This document shows positions 35,032 to 46,740 of a stretch of 64,000 nt of DNA, in pieces. Position 1 is the first letter of the stretch, and each line of letters opens with the position of its first letter. The stretch spans positions 124,001 to 188,000 of the forward strand of contig JADWOT020000858.1 of NCBI GenBank assembly GCA_036345935.2, read 5' to 3'. The notes under the pieces were generated by a model. That model saw nothing but the letters and a program-made list of their open reading frames with translations. It was not told the DNA's origin and searched no databases. Position numbers and translations under genes: made by a program. Source of the DNA: Taenia hydatigena. Its lineage: Eukaryota; Platyhelminthes; Cestoda; Cyclophyllidea; Taeniidae.

Positions 35032-35095
35032 ATTTATCTTTGGATGGTATCTTTAGGTATACAGTTTTCTAATCTCATTAGGCGTATTAGCGAAG
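35032..35095 (+). repeat. Short repeat, second copy of 30.73-30.81 kb
   Basis: Direct match to 30,727-30,810 with about 20 bases missing. The pair brackets the satellite and the exon remnants. Confidence 0.6.
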
Positions 35096-35509
35096 ACAAT
35101 GGGAATAAAATCCTTGACCTGGAAGGGAAACATATGCAACTGCATAGATGATAGCCACCACTATATCCGCTTCTTGTTTCCGTATGTGCCGTTAACGAGT
35201 TAGAAAAAAAACACAAACAGCATTTCCCTTGACTCCCGATTTTCCTCTCCATCAAAAAATTATACATTTGGATGGTGCATACTACCAAGTAAAAGGGTGT
35301 TTTCTTCTTTCGATCCATGACGTACTATTGTCTCTAAGGCGGAGAGGCTTTCTTAATTGACCCTTGAAGGCACGTTCATAAATGCATGGTACTCATCTAA
35401 GTGATGGCCTTTAAAATGGCCTGCGTGCACGTCTTGTAACATGTGCAGACATGTTGAAGTGATTGTTGTCAATGCGCCAGCCAAATCATTCGAACTGGAG
35501 TAAATGCAT

Positions 35510-36230
35510 GTAGATGCCGCTCATATATCGCAAGTACTGCACAAGCATCTCTAGTCACTCTTTTACGCAGTTGACACCACCGTGCACAATTTCGGCCGAT
35601 TCTTTCACATAAAATGAGTATTTAACCTGACACGTAACCTTAGGGATTTGTGCACAAGTTTGCGTGAATTACATCTACTTGAATCAAACCGAGTATTTAT
35701 GCAATCCTTTCAAACCTGCGCAGACTTCTGCAAGATCTAAAGCTAGGACAAGGGGAAGGGGCGGAACGGAAACGATTTTGTTGCTTACTTATTACCGGCA
35801 TCCTAAGAATTCTCTTCGATGAATACACACCTTCAATGGAGGAAGCTGCTCAATTCGTCAACGATCTTTTATGCTTTCTGGTGCTTTTATCATAACCGTC
35901 TGCCGAATTTCCGTCTTGCATTGCTATGAGACACTATTATATGGCTATGTACCAGACTATATATTCCTTTAGGGGACTGGTAGCAACAATCCAAAATCAA
36001 ATTTTACTATAGTTGTTATAGTCCCAGCACTATCCTCGTTTGTTCCACCTTCCCTGCTACGATCCCTGGTGCGAGCAAACTGATTGCATTGCGACATCTT
36101 TATCGTCTCAGATTAAGAGAAACCAATGCAGCCCTAATGAGGACTGGAAGGATATCTTACCTCACATTTGAGAAAACCTACAATCTTGTCAAGCAGAGTT
36201 CGACGAAATGCCGCATAACGTAATATAAGC
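35510..36230 (+). repeat. Diverged inverted repeat, left arm
   Basis: Aligns with the reverse complement of 36,790-37,510 over about 700 bases. Landmarks shared are 'acttgaatc.aaccgag', 'ggaagctgctcaat', 'ataac.gtctgc.gaa' and 'caatgcagcc'. An exon-like border (tctcag then att, about 36,105-36,117) is conserved between arms as tttcag then atc. The arms differ by many substitutions and small indels, so the event is much older than the 5.8-25.1 kb palindrome. Confidence 0.75.
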
Positions 36231-36489
36231 ATTAAACTCTGCAACTATGTTCTAAGTGCAATTCAGCAGACAAAATTTCCTAGCTTCGCCATAGCAGAGA
36301 ATAGTGTCGGGAGCTACGGATCGATAAATCAAATGGGTCTGGTCGCACTCCGATACCTACGCCTTATGAATGACTGTAGTTACTAGCGCCTTCACGTTTC
36401 ATCTATACCTAACTTGGAAGTCATAAGACGATCTAATCCAGTGATGCCTGCAGGATGAATGAGGTCCATGGCAAAACTACTAGACAGAC

Positions 36490-36800
36490 ATTAAATAATG
36501 GGTGATCGGTGCATTCAACAGCAGAAAACTGCTGCCAAATGGCGTCTGTGGATGTCAGTTTGATAGCATATCTTCAATCATCGTGCTTTTGCTATAACAA
36601 CACATCAGCGCTACTATAGGGACGATGCCTTCAAAGTGGCTGGAGATCGTATATGCAGGACTCCCTACAGTTCTCTTCCAATACAACTCAAGTCCCGGCA
36701 TTCGGGTTTGAAATGGTAAATCAAAAGGCGGATTAATTAAAATGGCTCGAAACTACCTCTTGTAAGATGACGCAACAGGCGACAGGTCCAAAGAACTGCA
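36490..36800 (+). repeat. Dispersed repeat, copy 1
   Basis: Matches 56,255-56,670 in the same orientation: 'ggcgtctgtgga.gtcagtt', 'gatgccttcaaagtgg', 'tttgaaatggtaaa' and 'tgacgcaacaggcgaca'. It fills most of the loop between the arms of the 35.5-37.5 kb inverted repeat and overlaps the beginning of the right arm. Confidence 0.7.
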
Positions 36801-37510
36801 GCAGCGTTTTGTCAAACTCCCTGGTTGACAAGAAGTTATGCTTCCTCAAAGGTGAGGGAAAGCATTCTTCCACTCCTTTTAAGGCTGCATTGATTTTTTT
36901 GATCTGAAACAATAAAGATTTTGCAAAGCAATCAGCTCTCTTGTGTCGGAAATTATCGCAGGGAAGAAGAGGCAAACGAGGTAGTGCTGCAACTATGGAA
37001 ACTTTAACAAAATTTATCTTAGGCTGTTGCCTCCATTCCTTAAAATAAATATGTAACCTAGCATAAAGCCATGCAAAAGTACCCTATAACAATAAAAGGT
37101 GGGAATTTCGCAGACAGTTATGACAAAAGTAGCACAAATGAATGAAAACCGTTGATGGATTGAGCAGCTTCCCTTATCACAGAGTGCGTATTCATTAGAG
37201 TATTCTTCTGATCCCCGATAATGAGCACCGGCTTCTACGGTAGTCAGTGCATGTTTGATTGGATCGCGAGCTAATAAAAGGATTGTAAAAGACACTCGGT
37301 TCGATTCAAGTCGACATATCTTACGCAAACTTATGCACATTCCCCTAAGATTACTTGCCAGATTGAATGTTCTTTTCATGTGAGAAATCGACCGGAGTAT
37401 TTTGCAGCGGTACCAGCTATCTACCAAAAATGGCTATAAATGCTTAAAGGGCTGATAACTCGTCAGTTGTTTGTGCAGTACGTGTAACATTAGAACCGGT
37501 CTCCATATGC
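36790..37510 (-). repeat. Diverged inverted repeat, right arm, with exon-like frame
   Basis: Partner of 35,510-36,230. On the minus strand a frame after the acceptor tttattgtttcag (36,917-36,904) reads KKINAALKGVEECFPSPL and onward to a gtagtt donor at about 36,759. A second open frame of 137 codons covers 37,014-37,427. The corresponding parts of the left arm are partly open but have a one-base indel right after the acceptor, so coding status is doubtful. No family is recognised. Confidence 0.6.
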
Positions 37511-38754
37511 TTCTTACCCTATTCGGATGACCTGGCCGACTTAATTTTGTAAAACGCCCAGGGCCTACTGCTCGTTTGGCGCATTGGCGCAGACTACACA
37601 ACCATATCTGCATGCTACAAGATGTGCACGCAGACCCTTACTAAAGGCTATCACTTAAATAGGCACTACGCTTCTTTGAACGCGTCTTTACGTGTCAAGC
37701 AGGCAGACCTAGCAGTCGTATAGACCATGAAAGTGCCATGAATCGAGAGAAGAAAATAACCTTCTTAGCGGCAATCTCAATCTAAAAGCATGACTTTAGA
37801 GAGGGATATGAGATGAGATATGAGAGTCCTCAATGTGCACATTCGAGCTCTACACATGTTGACAGGTCTGAGGGAAAGAAGCTGAAAACATGTAGCGTCT
37901 CCTCCATGGTGTCATTTAGGCGCGAGTACTACTCCACCGTTGCCGGAGTAAAAGCTAAAGTATTGGAGAGCTTTACTGACCTTTAGTCATTGGCCCAGAA
38001 CAGCTTGTACAGACGCGCAATACTTTGCCTTTCATGACTTACATAGTTAGCGACGTACCTTTAATCCCAAAGAGGTGATTATTTTAGCGCCTTCAATTTT
38101 TTCATGGTCATTTTACACATTAAGATATGGTAGAGAAAAGACACACAGAGTCGAAAAAATAAGCAAATCCTTGCAGCCTTGTAGATGGATTGGTGCCTCT
38201 GTTTCTCACGGTAGCACTGCTAATTCGCTAAAAACAAGGAGCTTTACTTCTGGTGTTCAACAGTACCTTTAGCACTCCTTTAAAGCAATGAGAGTAGAGA
38301 ATTGATGCTGTGTGATAGCGTAGAGATGCCGGAGAAATTGTGAGGAGCAGCCTTAACCCTACTCGGTTATCACGGCACTCCCTAATGGCCTGATAATAAA
38401 AAAAAGATTGTGTCAATGCTAGAAATACTAATTATAAAAATGGCTTGAAGACTTTATTTAACCTGTGCAGCACTGGGAGAGCTATTTCTCAAATGAAGGG
38501 TGTAATCACTTTAAACAGACCTACGAATCTCGTATCAGTCTGCCTAGTACGTTACTACAACAGTGGATGCGAGGCTTTCGTAAGTGCGGTTCGAGTCCAC
38601 TTTAATTTGCCAAATATGTAATATCTTAAGCGCATATGCAGGCAAATCGTGTTATAATGCTGCTCATGTTATTCAAGCGCTTTGTTTTAGCCACTGAATA
38701 AAGGGCGAAAGGTCGAGCATATTACTAAAATTCGTGTGCTTGCTGTGGTTATGT
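37511..38754. other. No recognisable gene
   Basis: Two frames of 62-65 codons without motif. A T-arm-like sequence (ggttcgagtccac) near 38,588 lacks the rest of a tRNA. Nothing else supported. Confidence 0.45.
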
Positions 38755-39371
38755 TCAAACATCACTCGTCGTCATCACAGGGCAAGCTGGCATTCTAAAT
38801 ATCACGAAGTCGTTAGCCCATCCGTTGCATAGGCACGTCGTAAGCATCATCAATGAGCAGCTCAAATTCGACCTCCAATTTAGCCGCAGGAACTTCCAAC
38901 TCGGACAGGTGGTAATGTAGTTCCGCCTTGGCAGCCATCGCGTTTCCTCTGTTGACTTCTTAGAATTCAAGGCACTTGACTCCGTCAAGTTTTAAATATT
39001 TACTGCAATTGGAGTTCCGTAGAGATTCGAGGACGTGTGCCAAGCAGCCTTTAATGCGCCCGTCTGTGCGCACACGATGTAGTCCATGTCAATGCCCGGG
39101 CTACAGATGTGCTCTTTCGCCATGAACCCTGGTTGACCTTTTACCTCGGATGCCATGACAACGCGGATGCCGGTGAAATCCGTCTTATTGGAGAGTCGGG
39201 TCTTACGAGTCATTTCGTATGAGTTAGCAGAGCTTATAAAAGCGAACCAATTCACTGAAGAGCGCATTGATATTTATAAGGCCTAACTGGCCACTGTCCA
39301 TGGCTTGGAGGCACTCCATACTTCAGGTAGCCTTGCAGCCATGAAACCATGCGTCCAATTCAAGGGAAAGC
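38755..39371 (-). pseudogene. Frame-broken coding sequence of unknown gene
   Basis: On the minus strand a strong acceptor (ctcattttgcag) at 39,372 is followed by frames that look coding but do not join. They are CLQAMDSGQLGLININALFS (about 39,340-39,240), then NKTDFTGIRVVMASEVKG with KEHICSPGIDMDYIVCAQ (38,992-39,267), then a 41-codon frame (38,813-38,938) starting MAAKAELHYHLSELEVP with FELLIDDAYDVPM. One base later the sequence continues in another frame as ANDFVIFRMPACP. Codon third positions in the middle piece are clearly GC-richer than the surroundings, a coding sign. The frames differ by single bases, one in a GGG run. Either a pseudogene or assembly indels. The family is not recognised. 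Confidence 0.45.
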
Positions 39372-41783
39372 CTGCAAAATGAGATAAGACCGCGCAACTC
39401 AAAATCTGGTGTCCCGTGGTTGCAAAAGCTTTGCAATAAACTACGCAAAACAATGATTTCTCCTTCGCTTAAGCTTGTAGCTTAAAGATTGTGGTGCTCT
39501 GGAACGGCGGAGCTGTTTTGCAAAGAACCAGGCTTTGGTTCTTACGTCAATTTCACCGTCATTTTACCTCATTTTGAGTATGGATTATCCCGTACACAGT
39601 GGAGTAGGAATCGCCAGACCCCATCTTTTGACTCACTTGAGGCTTGCACCTATGCCAATTAACTAAGCTCAAAGTCAGCACCATAGCAATAACTTGTTAT
39701 GTATATGCTAAGCAAATTAGATTTTGCCTCCTATTGGTTCGTAGCACGCACGTTGCGTCAACGAGGTCACTTAAACAATGATGATTCCAAAGGTTAAGCA
39801 TCAAACTCTCCGTAGGTTAGCAGGAGTGGTTTTCTGCACGAGTTCTGGTTAACTTGAGGCACGCGATTCCGATCGCATCAGATCTGTGACATGCGCGTGT
39901 CACACTTTAACACACTGTCCACTTCTTGGATTATAATCCTTAATGGCTGTAATCTCTGGCAGAGCACAGGCAAATTGTTGCATCTTAAAGCTTACTTAGA
40001 ATACAGTGAGTAAAAGAGGAGAGCACTGTTCTCTCTGTCCTGCTTATATGGACATCCCATCTTTGTATACGATCCCAGAGACCTCTCCTCTTTTCTCCTG
40101 TATAGCACTCAAAGGTGCTGCCAGTCTGGAAAGTAACTAAAACAACATTTTAATAAATAGTCATTTACTCTCTTACGTCTTTATGCACCCTGATAATGCC
40201 AGCATATAGCCCTTCAAGCAAGAACAATTTACTGTCGCCAGAGCTTTTTTCAAAATTTTGTCAATTTCCTAATATGCAGGCCTTCTGTACGCACCTACGC
40301 TTGCTTTTCCATTTAACGATGCGGTGAAGAAAAGACAGATATCTGTCCTGCAGTAAAAGCATTCCTTTGATAATTTATGCAACAAAATGTTTTTCACTGG
40401 CAGGCAATGAGAACACGTATGCCGTTACAATTGTCGCAATGCCAAGGCGAAACTTCGTGAGAGGCTCGTGTTATACAGAACACGAGCATGACAGGAGTGA
40501 GAGCAATGCAGATGCTACATTCATATGTAGCTGTATGGTTCACGTTTCCTTAAAGGACGTCACTATCCAGGCTGATAATCAATGAGTGGAAGACCGCCAG
40601 ACGTTGGGGATAGAGACTCAGCCGTAAGGATTCGCACTTCCGACCTAACTTCCACCTCAAGATGAATAATGTGTGGATTATTGATATGGGCTTCTCGATG
40701 AAAGACATGTTTCGTCTTCTTAAATAAATTCAAAGTACATAATTCCAACAGTTGATCCCCTGATTCAAGTCCGATACCTCACAGCAAGTATGCTTATTGC
40801 CAGCGTTCGGATCACAGGCGAATGTGGAAGGCTGATTTCTTGACTGCAAGGACGTCAAGACTATTGGCAGGATGAAGACATGGCGTGCGTGGCAAATAGG
40901 CAACGAACTAGGTCGACTTCGCCTGCGTTGAAGATGCAAAGTTAAAATGGATTTACTTGCCCACTCTCCACACATGCAATGGCACAAGAGGCAGTAGTAA
41001 TGCAAATCGGATAGACTAAAGGGGTACAACAAATATGAAATTGAAGTTCGGCACTGAAGAGATCTTAAGCCACAAAACAAAAGAAACACGGCAAAAGTCT
41101 AATCTGCACTCAGTCTGCTGAGTGACGTAGGTTATGACTGCTTCTGAGGCATTGAGATAATTGGAGAACGTTTTAGGGTTTCGGAGAGGAACGACGCGAA
41201 CACCACTGGATCTTTCTTCTGCAAAGTGTGCTGCTTCTGCTGTTTTACCAGCACTGGCTCCACCGCCACTCGTATTTTCTTTATTTGTTCTTCACATGCA
41301 GCAGATTGTGCTACGGCTTCAATGGCGAAATTCTGAAGTGCATAAAGATGCCAAAGTTGGGCGCAACAAATGGGTGCATTAGCCTCCAAAGCAAATACTT
41401 TGGCGCAATCAAAGGAATAGAGTGGATCTTATGGCGATAGTTAGAAGTTTCAAGTGTGATGCACAAGTAGGTAGATAATGGGCAAGATTTTGTAGATTCA
41501 GATTGGATGGAACGGCCGAAATAATGGATTTTCACGTCTAGGGTTAAGTCTTGATGGATATTACAAATGTGCGCACATTGCATTCATATTTCAAAATGAT
41601 AACCTGCAAAATAAGATAGGTATTTAGAGGTTCGGGTGATTAACTGAAATTCTTTCAAAGCAGGTAGTCGCACTTAACGCACAAGTGTATTTTATTCGAA
41701 TCATCCAATTTTTGTCAGTCTAATTAAAACAATGCAAAATAAGGCATGGAAACAAAGGTGTATTCTAAATTTCCTAATTGCAG
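39372..41783. other. No recognisable gene
   Basis: The longest frame is 119 codons on the minus strand (40,730-41,089), Cys- and Leu-rich, with no motif and no second copy in the window. Overlapping frames at 41.1-41.6 kb on both strands look like chance. No repeats noticed. Confidence 0.4.
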
Positions 41784-41969
41784 GGTCAGCGTGACCTTGG
41801 CGAGGTCGATGATTCATCGAATAAAACACCGAACAATTCATTACGATTGAATTGCGTGAATCGATTGACACTCAGCCAACCAGACACCTCCTTATACGTC
41901 CATTTTCAGAAGTGGATGTCGCCGTGTACAAACCCTGCACAATTACGTATGCTCCTAAGTACTTGGTAG
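41784..41969 (+). CDS. Candidate exon, unknown product
   Basis: A good acceptor (atttcctaattgcag) precedes an open plus-strand frame starting GQRDLGEVDDSSNKTPNN and running to a TAG at 41,969. The first third is acidic and polar like real coding sequence; the rest is unremarkable. No clear donor or neighbouring exon was found, so this is only a candidate. Confidence 0.2.
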   Translation, partial: GQRDLGEVDDSSNKTPNNSLRLNCVNRLTLSQPDTSLYVHFQKWMSPCTNPAQLRMLLSTW

Positions 41970-43771
41970 CTTGTGCTCATTATTTTGGTAAATAAAGAAG
42001 CTAGCCTTGATGACGCGAATTGAGTGAATATAAAGACTCACGATTCATGTTCCTGTCCATAATCGTCATGTTGCAAACTTGTGCTCGCTTCTAAACACGA
42101 AAGTTAGTAAGCTTTTAAAGCGTAAATTTGTCCAGTTAACTGTGAAGCTATAAAAACAGCAACGGAAAGACAAATGTACTGGCTGAGTTCAAGATTATTC
42201 TCTTGTTTGCTGAGTTGCACCTCTGGAGTGCTTATCTTAATTTAACGCACCCAAGCAAGCGCACCCGGTTATCCAAGAACAGATAGCACACTTTAAATTG
42301 GCTACTTTCATCAGTAATCAAGGCAGACACTGTGCTGATGTCCTTGTTTATCAATTATCTGGTTTGGGACCCAGTCAAATCCGTACACCTCCTGCAAATA
42401 GTATCAGTCTCAAGTTTTGCTGATTGACCGGTCTGTGGCGCTGATCGTGTAGATTTGGACAGAATTTGAAGCTCGAAGGAGAAACATGATTCAGGTATGG
42501 CTAATTACTGACATCCTCGTAAGTGCATTGATCCTTCTATACTCTTTTCTGTGAAATTATGCCAATTCGGGGACCGCTTTCATGATTTCGAAATCTTCGG
42601 TGTTAGACATGGTATGGAATGTCTCAAAAGCAATTGAGGGTTGTAAAAGGCCTTTTTGATTAGCGAGGCGTTATCTTGGACTATTTGAATGCACTTACTG
42701 TCGTATGCCGGCGAGTGATTATTGACTGGATAACGGAGCAAAGGTGTCTGATGACCTGCAATCTAGGCGAGGTCGTCTATCACCTAACAAAGTCCTACGG
42801 AAACTTAGCAACTCAGGCTCTACTGAATGACGCATCCTCGATACTGGCAGGCATATAATGCTGAGACCGGAATGGTCTGCAACAATAAAGCATTGCCTGG
42901 GTGAGCTCCTAGACCGCAGACAACAGACTTACATTCCTGAGGGCTGTCGATAACTGAAATAATCCAGAGCCTCACGATAAATTGTCGAACGTACATAAAG
43001 CTCAATAAGATAGGGTAATAAACGGCGGTCTGTTAAACTGAGGCGATGAAAATTAATAAGAAGGCGTGTTGATGAGCTTAGTCTAAATATTTGAAAGAAC
43101 AATAGGCAGATGGAGTCATGGACTTGTGGAAGGGTCAGATGTCGATGAAAGTCCACCAAGAAATAGATGACTGTGGTCGGGTCAACCATGACCAGAACAG
43201 GAGTTGATTTTGTGCATTGTTGTTAATCAGCGAAATTGTCAAAGATCTCAACAGTAATTTGTCACATCGTTAATTTGAGCGAATTCAGGCAACTAGCCAC
43301 AATTGTTTGAAACCATAAATGCTAACGTTTCACTATTAGGAAGAACTGTGTTGCGAGTAAGCCGAGTATTCAACCAACACAAACGTGCATGCACTTTAGT
43401 TCCGACATCCAAGACTCATTCTGAGGCATAGCTTTTAAGTCATAAGCCAATTCCTATTAAATGCACAGTAGTATTGGACATGTTCAGGTAAATGCATAGC
43501 GGCAGACCGCATCAATCCCGTCCCTGATCAAACGCTACTGATTGGTAATTACGGAAAAGGTCTAAGGGTATGGACTTACTTATTTCTAAGACACTAAAAT
43601 AAAGCTAGCTCAGTCCTCAATGACCCAGATGACGGCGAAAAGCATGTTTTGACATGAGCACAAGCCTCCAGCATCGCAGGCGATGTCAACATTGAGAGAA
43701 ACATTCATAAGTGCCTGCACATCTGAACGAACATTGCATCAAGGAAAGCCATCCCATTGATTCTTTGACTG
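41970..43771. other. No recognisable gene
   Basis: Frames of 60-86 codons on both strands (for example 42,929-43,189 minus) without motifs or second copies. Nothing supported. Confidence 0.4.
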
Positions 43772-44131
43772 TCAACGCCTTGGATGCTGCGCCTCCTTGT
43801 GGGTAGCAAATAGTTGCTTCTGCGAGGCAAAAAGTGACAGGTCAAGATATTGTATATCATGCCGACATTCCATATCTACCGGAAACACGAGTGAATTGAA
43901 TTCCAAACTGCATTCCCAGCTTCCTTCTAAGGGCTGACCAATCTTCTTTAACCGACCGACCAAATAAATCAATGCGTCGATGACAACGTTAGCTTTGAAG
44001 TGGTTAAAGATAGATTGGAAGCGATCAAAAAGATGCAGGGCGCTCGCGCACACAACTCTAGTTAAGAGCATTTCATCCGCAGGAGAGCCGCTGGGCGCCA
44101 CATTGGTGATGGTGGAAACGAAATCACCCAT
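43772..44131 (-). CDS. 119-codon open frame, possible exon, unknown product
   Basis: The minus-strand frame begins MGDFVSTITNVAPSG just after a cag that could be an acceptor (gagagcag), and ends in EAQHPRR. The central part (ALHLFDRFQSIFNHF then IDALIYLVGRLKKIG) looks like amphipathic helices, in contrast to the low-complexity frames nearby. It has stops just outside on both sides and no recognised domain. At this length a chance frame is possible, so confidence stays low. Confidence 0.25.
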   Translation of the reverse strand: MGDFVSTITNVAPSGSPADEMLLTRVVCASALHLFDRFQSIFNHFKANVVIDALIYLVGRLKKIGQPLEGSWECSLEFNSLVFPVDMECRHDIQYLDLSLFASQKQLFATHKEAQHPRR

Positions 44132-44259
44132 TGAGGACAGCTGCTCTCATTAGTCACCAAATCCTACGGGTAGCAGAAGCGAGAAACGCCCCCTGCTGAT
44201 TGTTACAACCAAAAAGCCTCACTTTTGGAGAGTCAGGCTGCATCGTGTTTGGATTGTGA

Positions 44260-46740
44260 TTGCCACAAAGCTGTCCAAACTGGATTGTGTTCTCTCTCTT
44301 TGCAGCGACTTCCTCATGTCTCAATTACTCGTACAACATTCTTCCTCTTCTATCTTTCTTTTTTTGCTTAACAAATGCTCTTCCATTGGGAAGCATTGAC
44401 TACACTTCCACCGCATTCTTGCATTCTCGCCTTCTGCCTTGCCTTTTTTTCCTTCCTCTCCCCTTCATTTCTACAAATATTACAACTACCATCTTCTTCT
44501 TTTTGCGTTTTTTGGAATTTCCTTTTAAGGATTAGTAACAATGAAAGAGAGCTTTCGATTCCGAAGCAAGTTTAGGCTCTCTTTTCTTTATTCCTCTTCC
44601 TCACAATTGTTCCTGAGCATCATGTCCAGTGATAAAAGGGAGCTCAATGCTTTCCATTTCAACGATACTCGCGGCTTTTTAGGTGTAAATCTTCATTTCA
44701 GCCCTCCTACTGACGCGTATGTGACGCACACTCAGCTACGACTTCTTTAGTCTTCCTTTAACCCTGCTATCAATATTCTTGCATCATTCCTTCTCGTCTT
44801 CGCGATTGCTGGATGTCCGTTTTCCTGCCTTCCCATTTTTATTCAATCATTATTAATGCACTTTTCCTTTTTTACATTCCTTTTGCTTCTTTATTGCTTT
44901 CCAAAATATTTATCAACTGTCTATTTAAACGACATCGGTTTACCTCACTAATCGTCTTGCAAATGTAACACACACAAATATGTTACCGATTTACAATGCT
45001 CTCTTTAAGCCTTTCCACTGCTAATGCTGTCGCAAGATCCATGAATGCATGCACTCACACAAACATGCATCACTGCTTTTTCCCTTTCATTCCTTCTGGG
45101 ATTCTCTATTCCATTCTAGCCTCCCCCTCCCTGGGCCCACCTCTACTGACAAAGCCAAAAACTCGCCTTACCTCCACTGCTTTTTTTGTCTCACCCACTT
45201 GTCCCCTTTCCCATGCAAACTTTACCATCTACAACCCTCAATATTCCCTCCTATTCGCGTTTCATTCACGTTCTCACCTTTCATTTCGCATTTCTTTCAC
45301 AAATCTTTATGCTGATCCTTAGATTCTTCCTTCCCTTCTTTATTATCATACGGTTGTCACTTTTCTTCTTATGCTCACATCCTCCGAGAAGTACCTCTGC
45401 CCATTTCCTTTCTGCCACCCACTCACTCACTTATCCGCATACACCTACGGTGTGCACTTTTAGTCACTTCACCACCACCACTGCTTGTAACCTACTAGTA
45501 GATGCCTTTTCCATCCCTCCCTTCATTCTGTCTTACCTCTATTGTTCGGACAACAATCTTGCCTTCCTTCCTCCCACTTTTATTTTGCATTGTTTGCTCG
45601 TCCGTTCCTTCGCATTTTCTTTCTGTCTTTTATTCTGTCGTCCTTTTCTTTCTCGACTTTACCCGCAAAACACCTCTCCACCTTTAAATGTTTGCTTTCT
45701 ATCCACAGCTTTCCTTCTTTTTCTTTCCGTTTTATCCTTCCGTAGCCTATCAATCGCATGCCCAAACATCACACAAGTGCGTTTGACTTCATCACAGCTA
45801 CAAGCATACTTAAAAGAATGACAAGGCGATATTGTTCTCGATTTTTCCAATTGATTGCAAATATTGCTATGCAGCCGGAGCTCATTGTCTGCAACAAATA
45901 TTTTATTCAACAAATGAATCGTACAGTTGTGTCCAATTTCATACGTATACTGGTTCTTTCCTCACTAAAACCCTAATAACTGGTAATGCCAGAAAACTCT
46001 CTTTAAAAATGGCCCATTTTTATACGATGCTGAAAAGTAGCAACTTCCTTCTGAAAGTATTTCAGCAATAGCACAGCCACAGACCTGTTGGGTCGGTTCC
46101 GTCCTATTTTTAATTTGGCAAGTACAATTTGAATAGATTGATTGGGCTCACCACTTGAATTCATATAGCTGCCTCATATTCTATATATCATCCAAATATT
46201 CCGCTCTGAACTAAACACTCTCATTAGACACAGAGTGGAAGACATTTATTTAGTGTTAATGGCTATCTGGGAAATTCTAAAATTTGTTGGCGACAAATTA
46301 TCGTTCATTTGGTCGGTTTTAATTCTCCCGAGCAAAGCTGCAATCTAAGAATAACAAGAATCCGCGTTCTCGTCAGGTGTAGGATGAAAAACACGCGCCG
46401 ATATTTCTACTCGCTCATCTTTCTTAGCCATGCAAACTCTACTATCTATACCCCGAATCGCCCACCTCCGTCAACCATTTATTCATTCTGACTCCTTTTG
46501 CGCGTTCGCTGCACAAATTTTTACTCTTGCTTTTGATTTCATCCCTTCTTTCTTCCTCATAATACTTGCCTCTTCCCTTCTCCCACTCACACCTTCCAAG
46601 CAGTAGAGGCATAAGTAGTGGGCTCTCTTGTGCCCTGCAATTCCCGTCCCTTCCACTCATCCGCATGCACCTACTAAGCACGCTTTTAAGCCACGCCACC
46701 ATCTTCCACCGCCTTCGTTTCGCCACTTAGTCTAAGCACT
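44260..46740 (+). repeat. Pyrimidine-rich tract with diverged minus-strand repeat copies
   Basis: The plus strand is strongly C+T-rich for about 2.4 kb, with a break near 45,770-46,420. This keeps long frames open by composition only (211 codons at 45,186-45,821, rich in Phe, Ser, Leu). Two diverged copies of one family are visible: 45,190-45,500 and 46,425-46,735 share 'catgcaaact.tac.atcta', 'tccgcat.cacctac' and 'ttaag/tcac..caccac'. In reverse complement they match the repeats at 54.3 and 59.4 kb. None of the frames is called as a gene. Confidence 0.65.

Noticed and set aside
37014..37427. Sulfotransferase-like frame (ARDPIKHALTTVEAG)
   Set aside because: The RDP phrase alone is too weak, no 5'-PSB motif is present, and the mirror copy at 35.7-35.9 kb does not conserve it.
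38505..38600. tRNA on the plus strand suggested by ggttcgagtccac near 38,588
   Set aside because: Only the T loop fits; the T stem mispairs and no anticodon arm or acceptor stem with correct spacing is found upstream.
45186..45821. 211-codon open frame, longest in the window
   Set aside because: Ser/Phe/Leu/Pro-rich translation of a C+T-rich strand, where stop codons are rare by composition; overlapping frames are open too and there is no domain.
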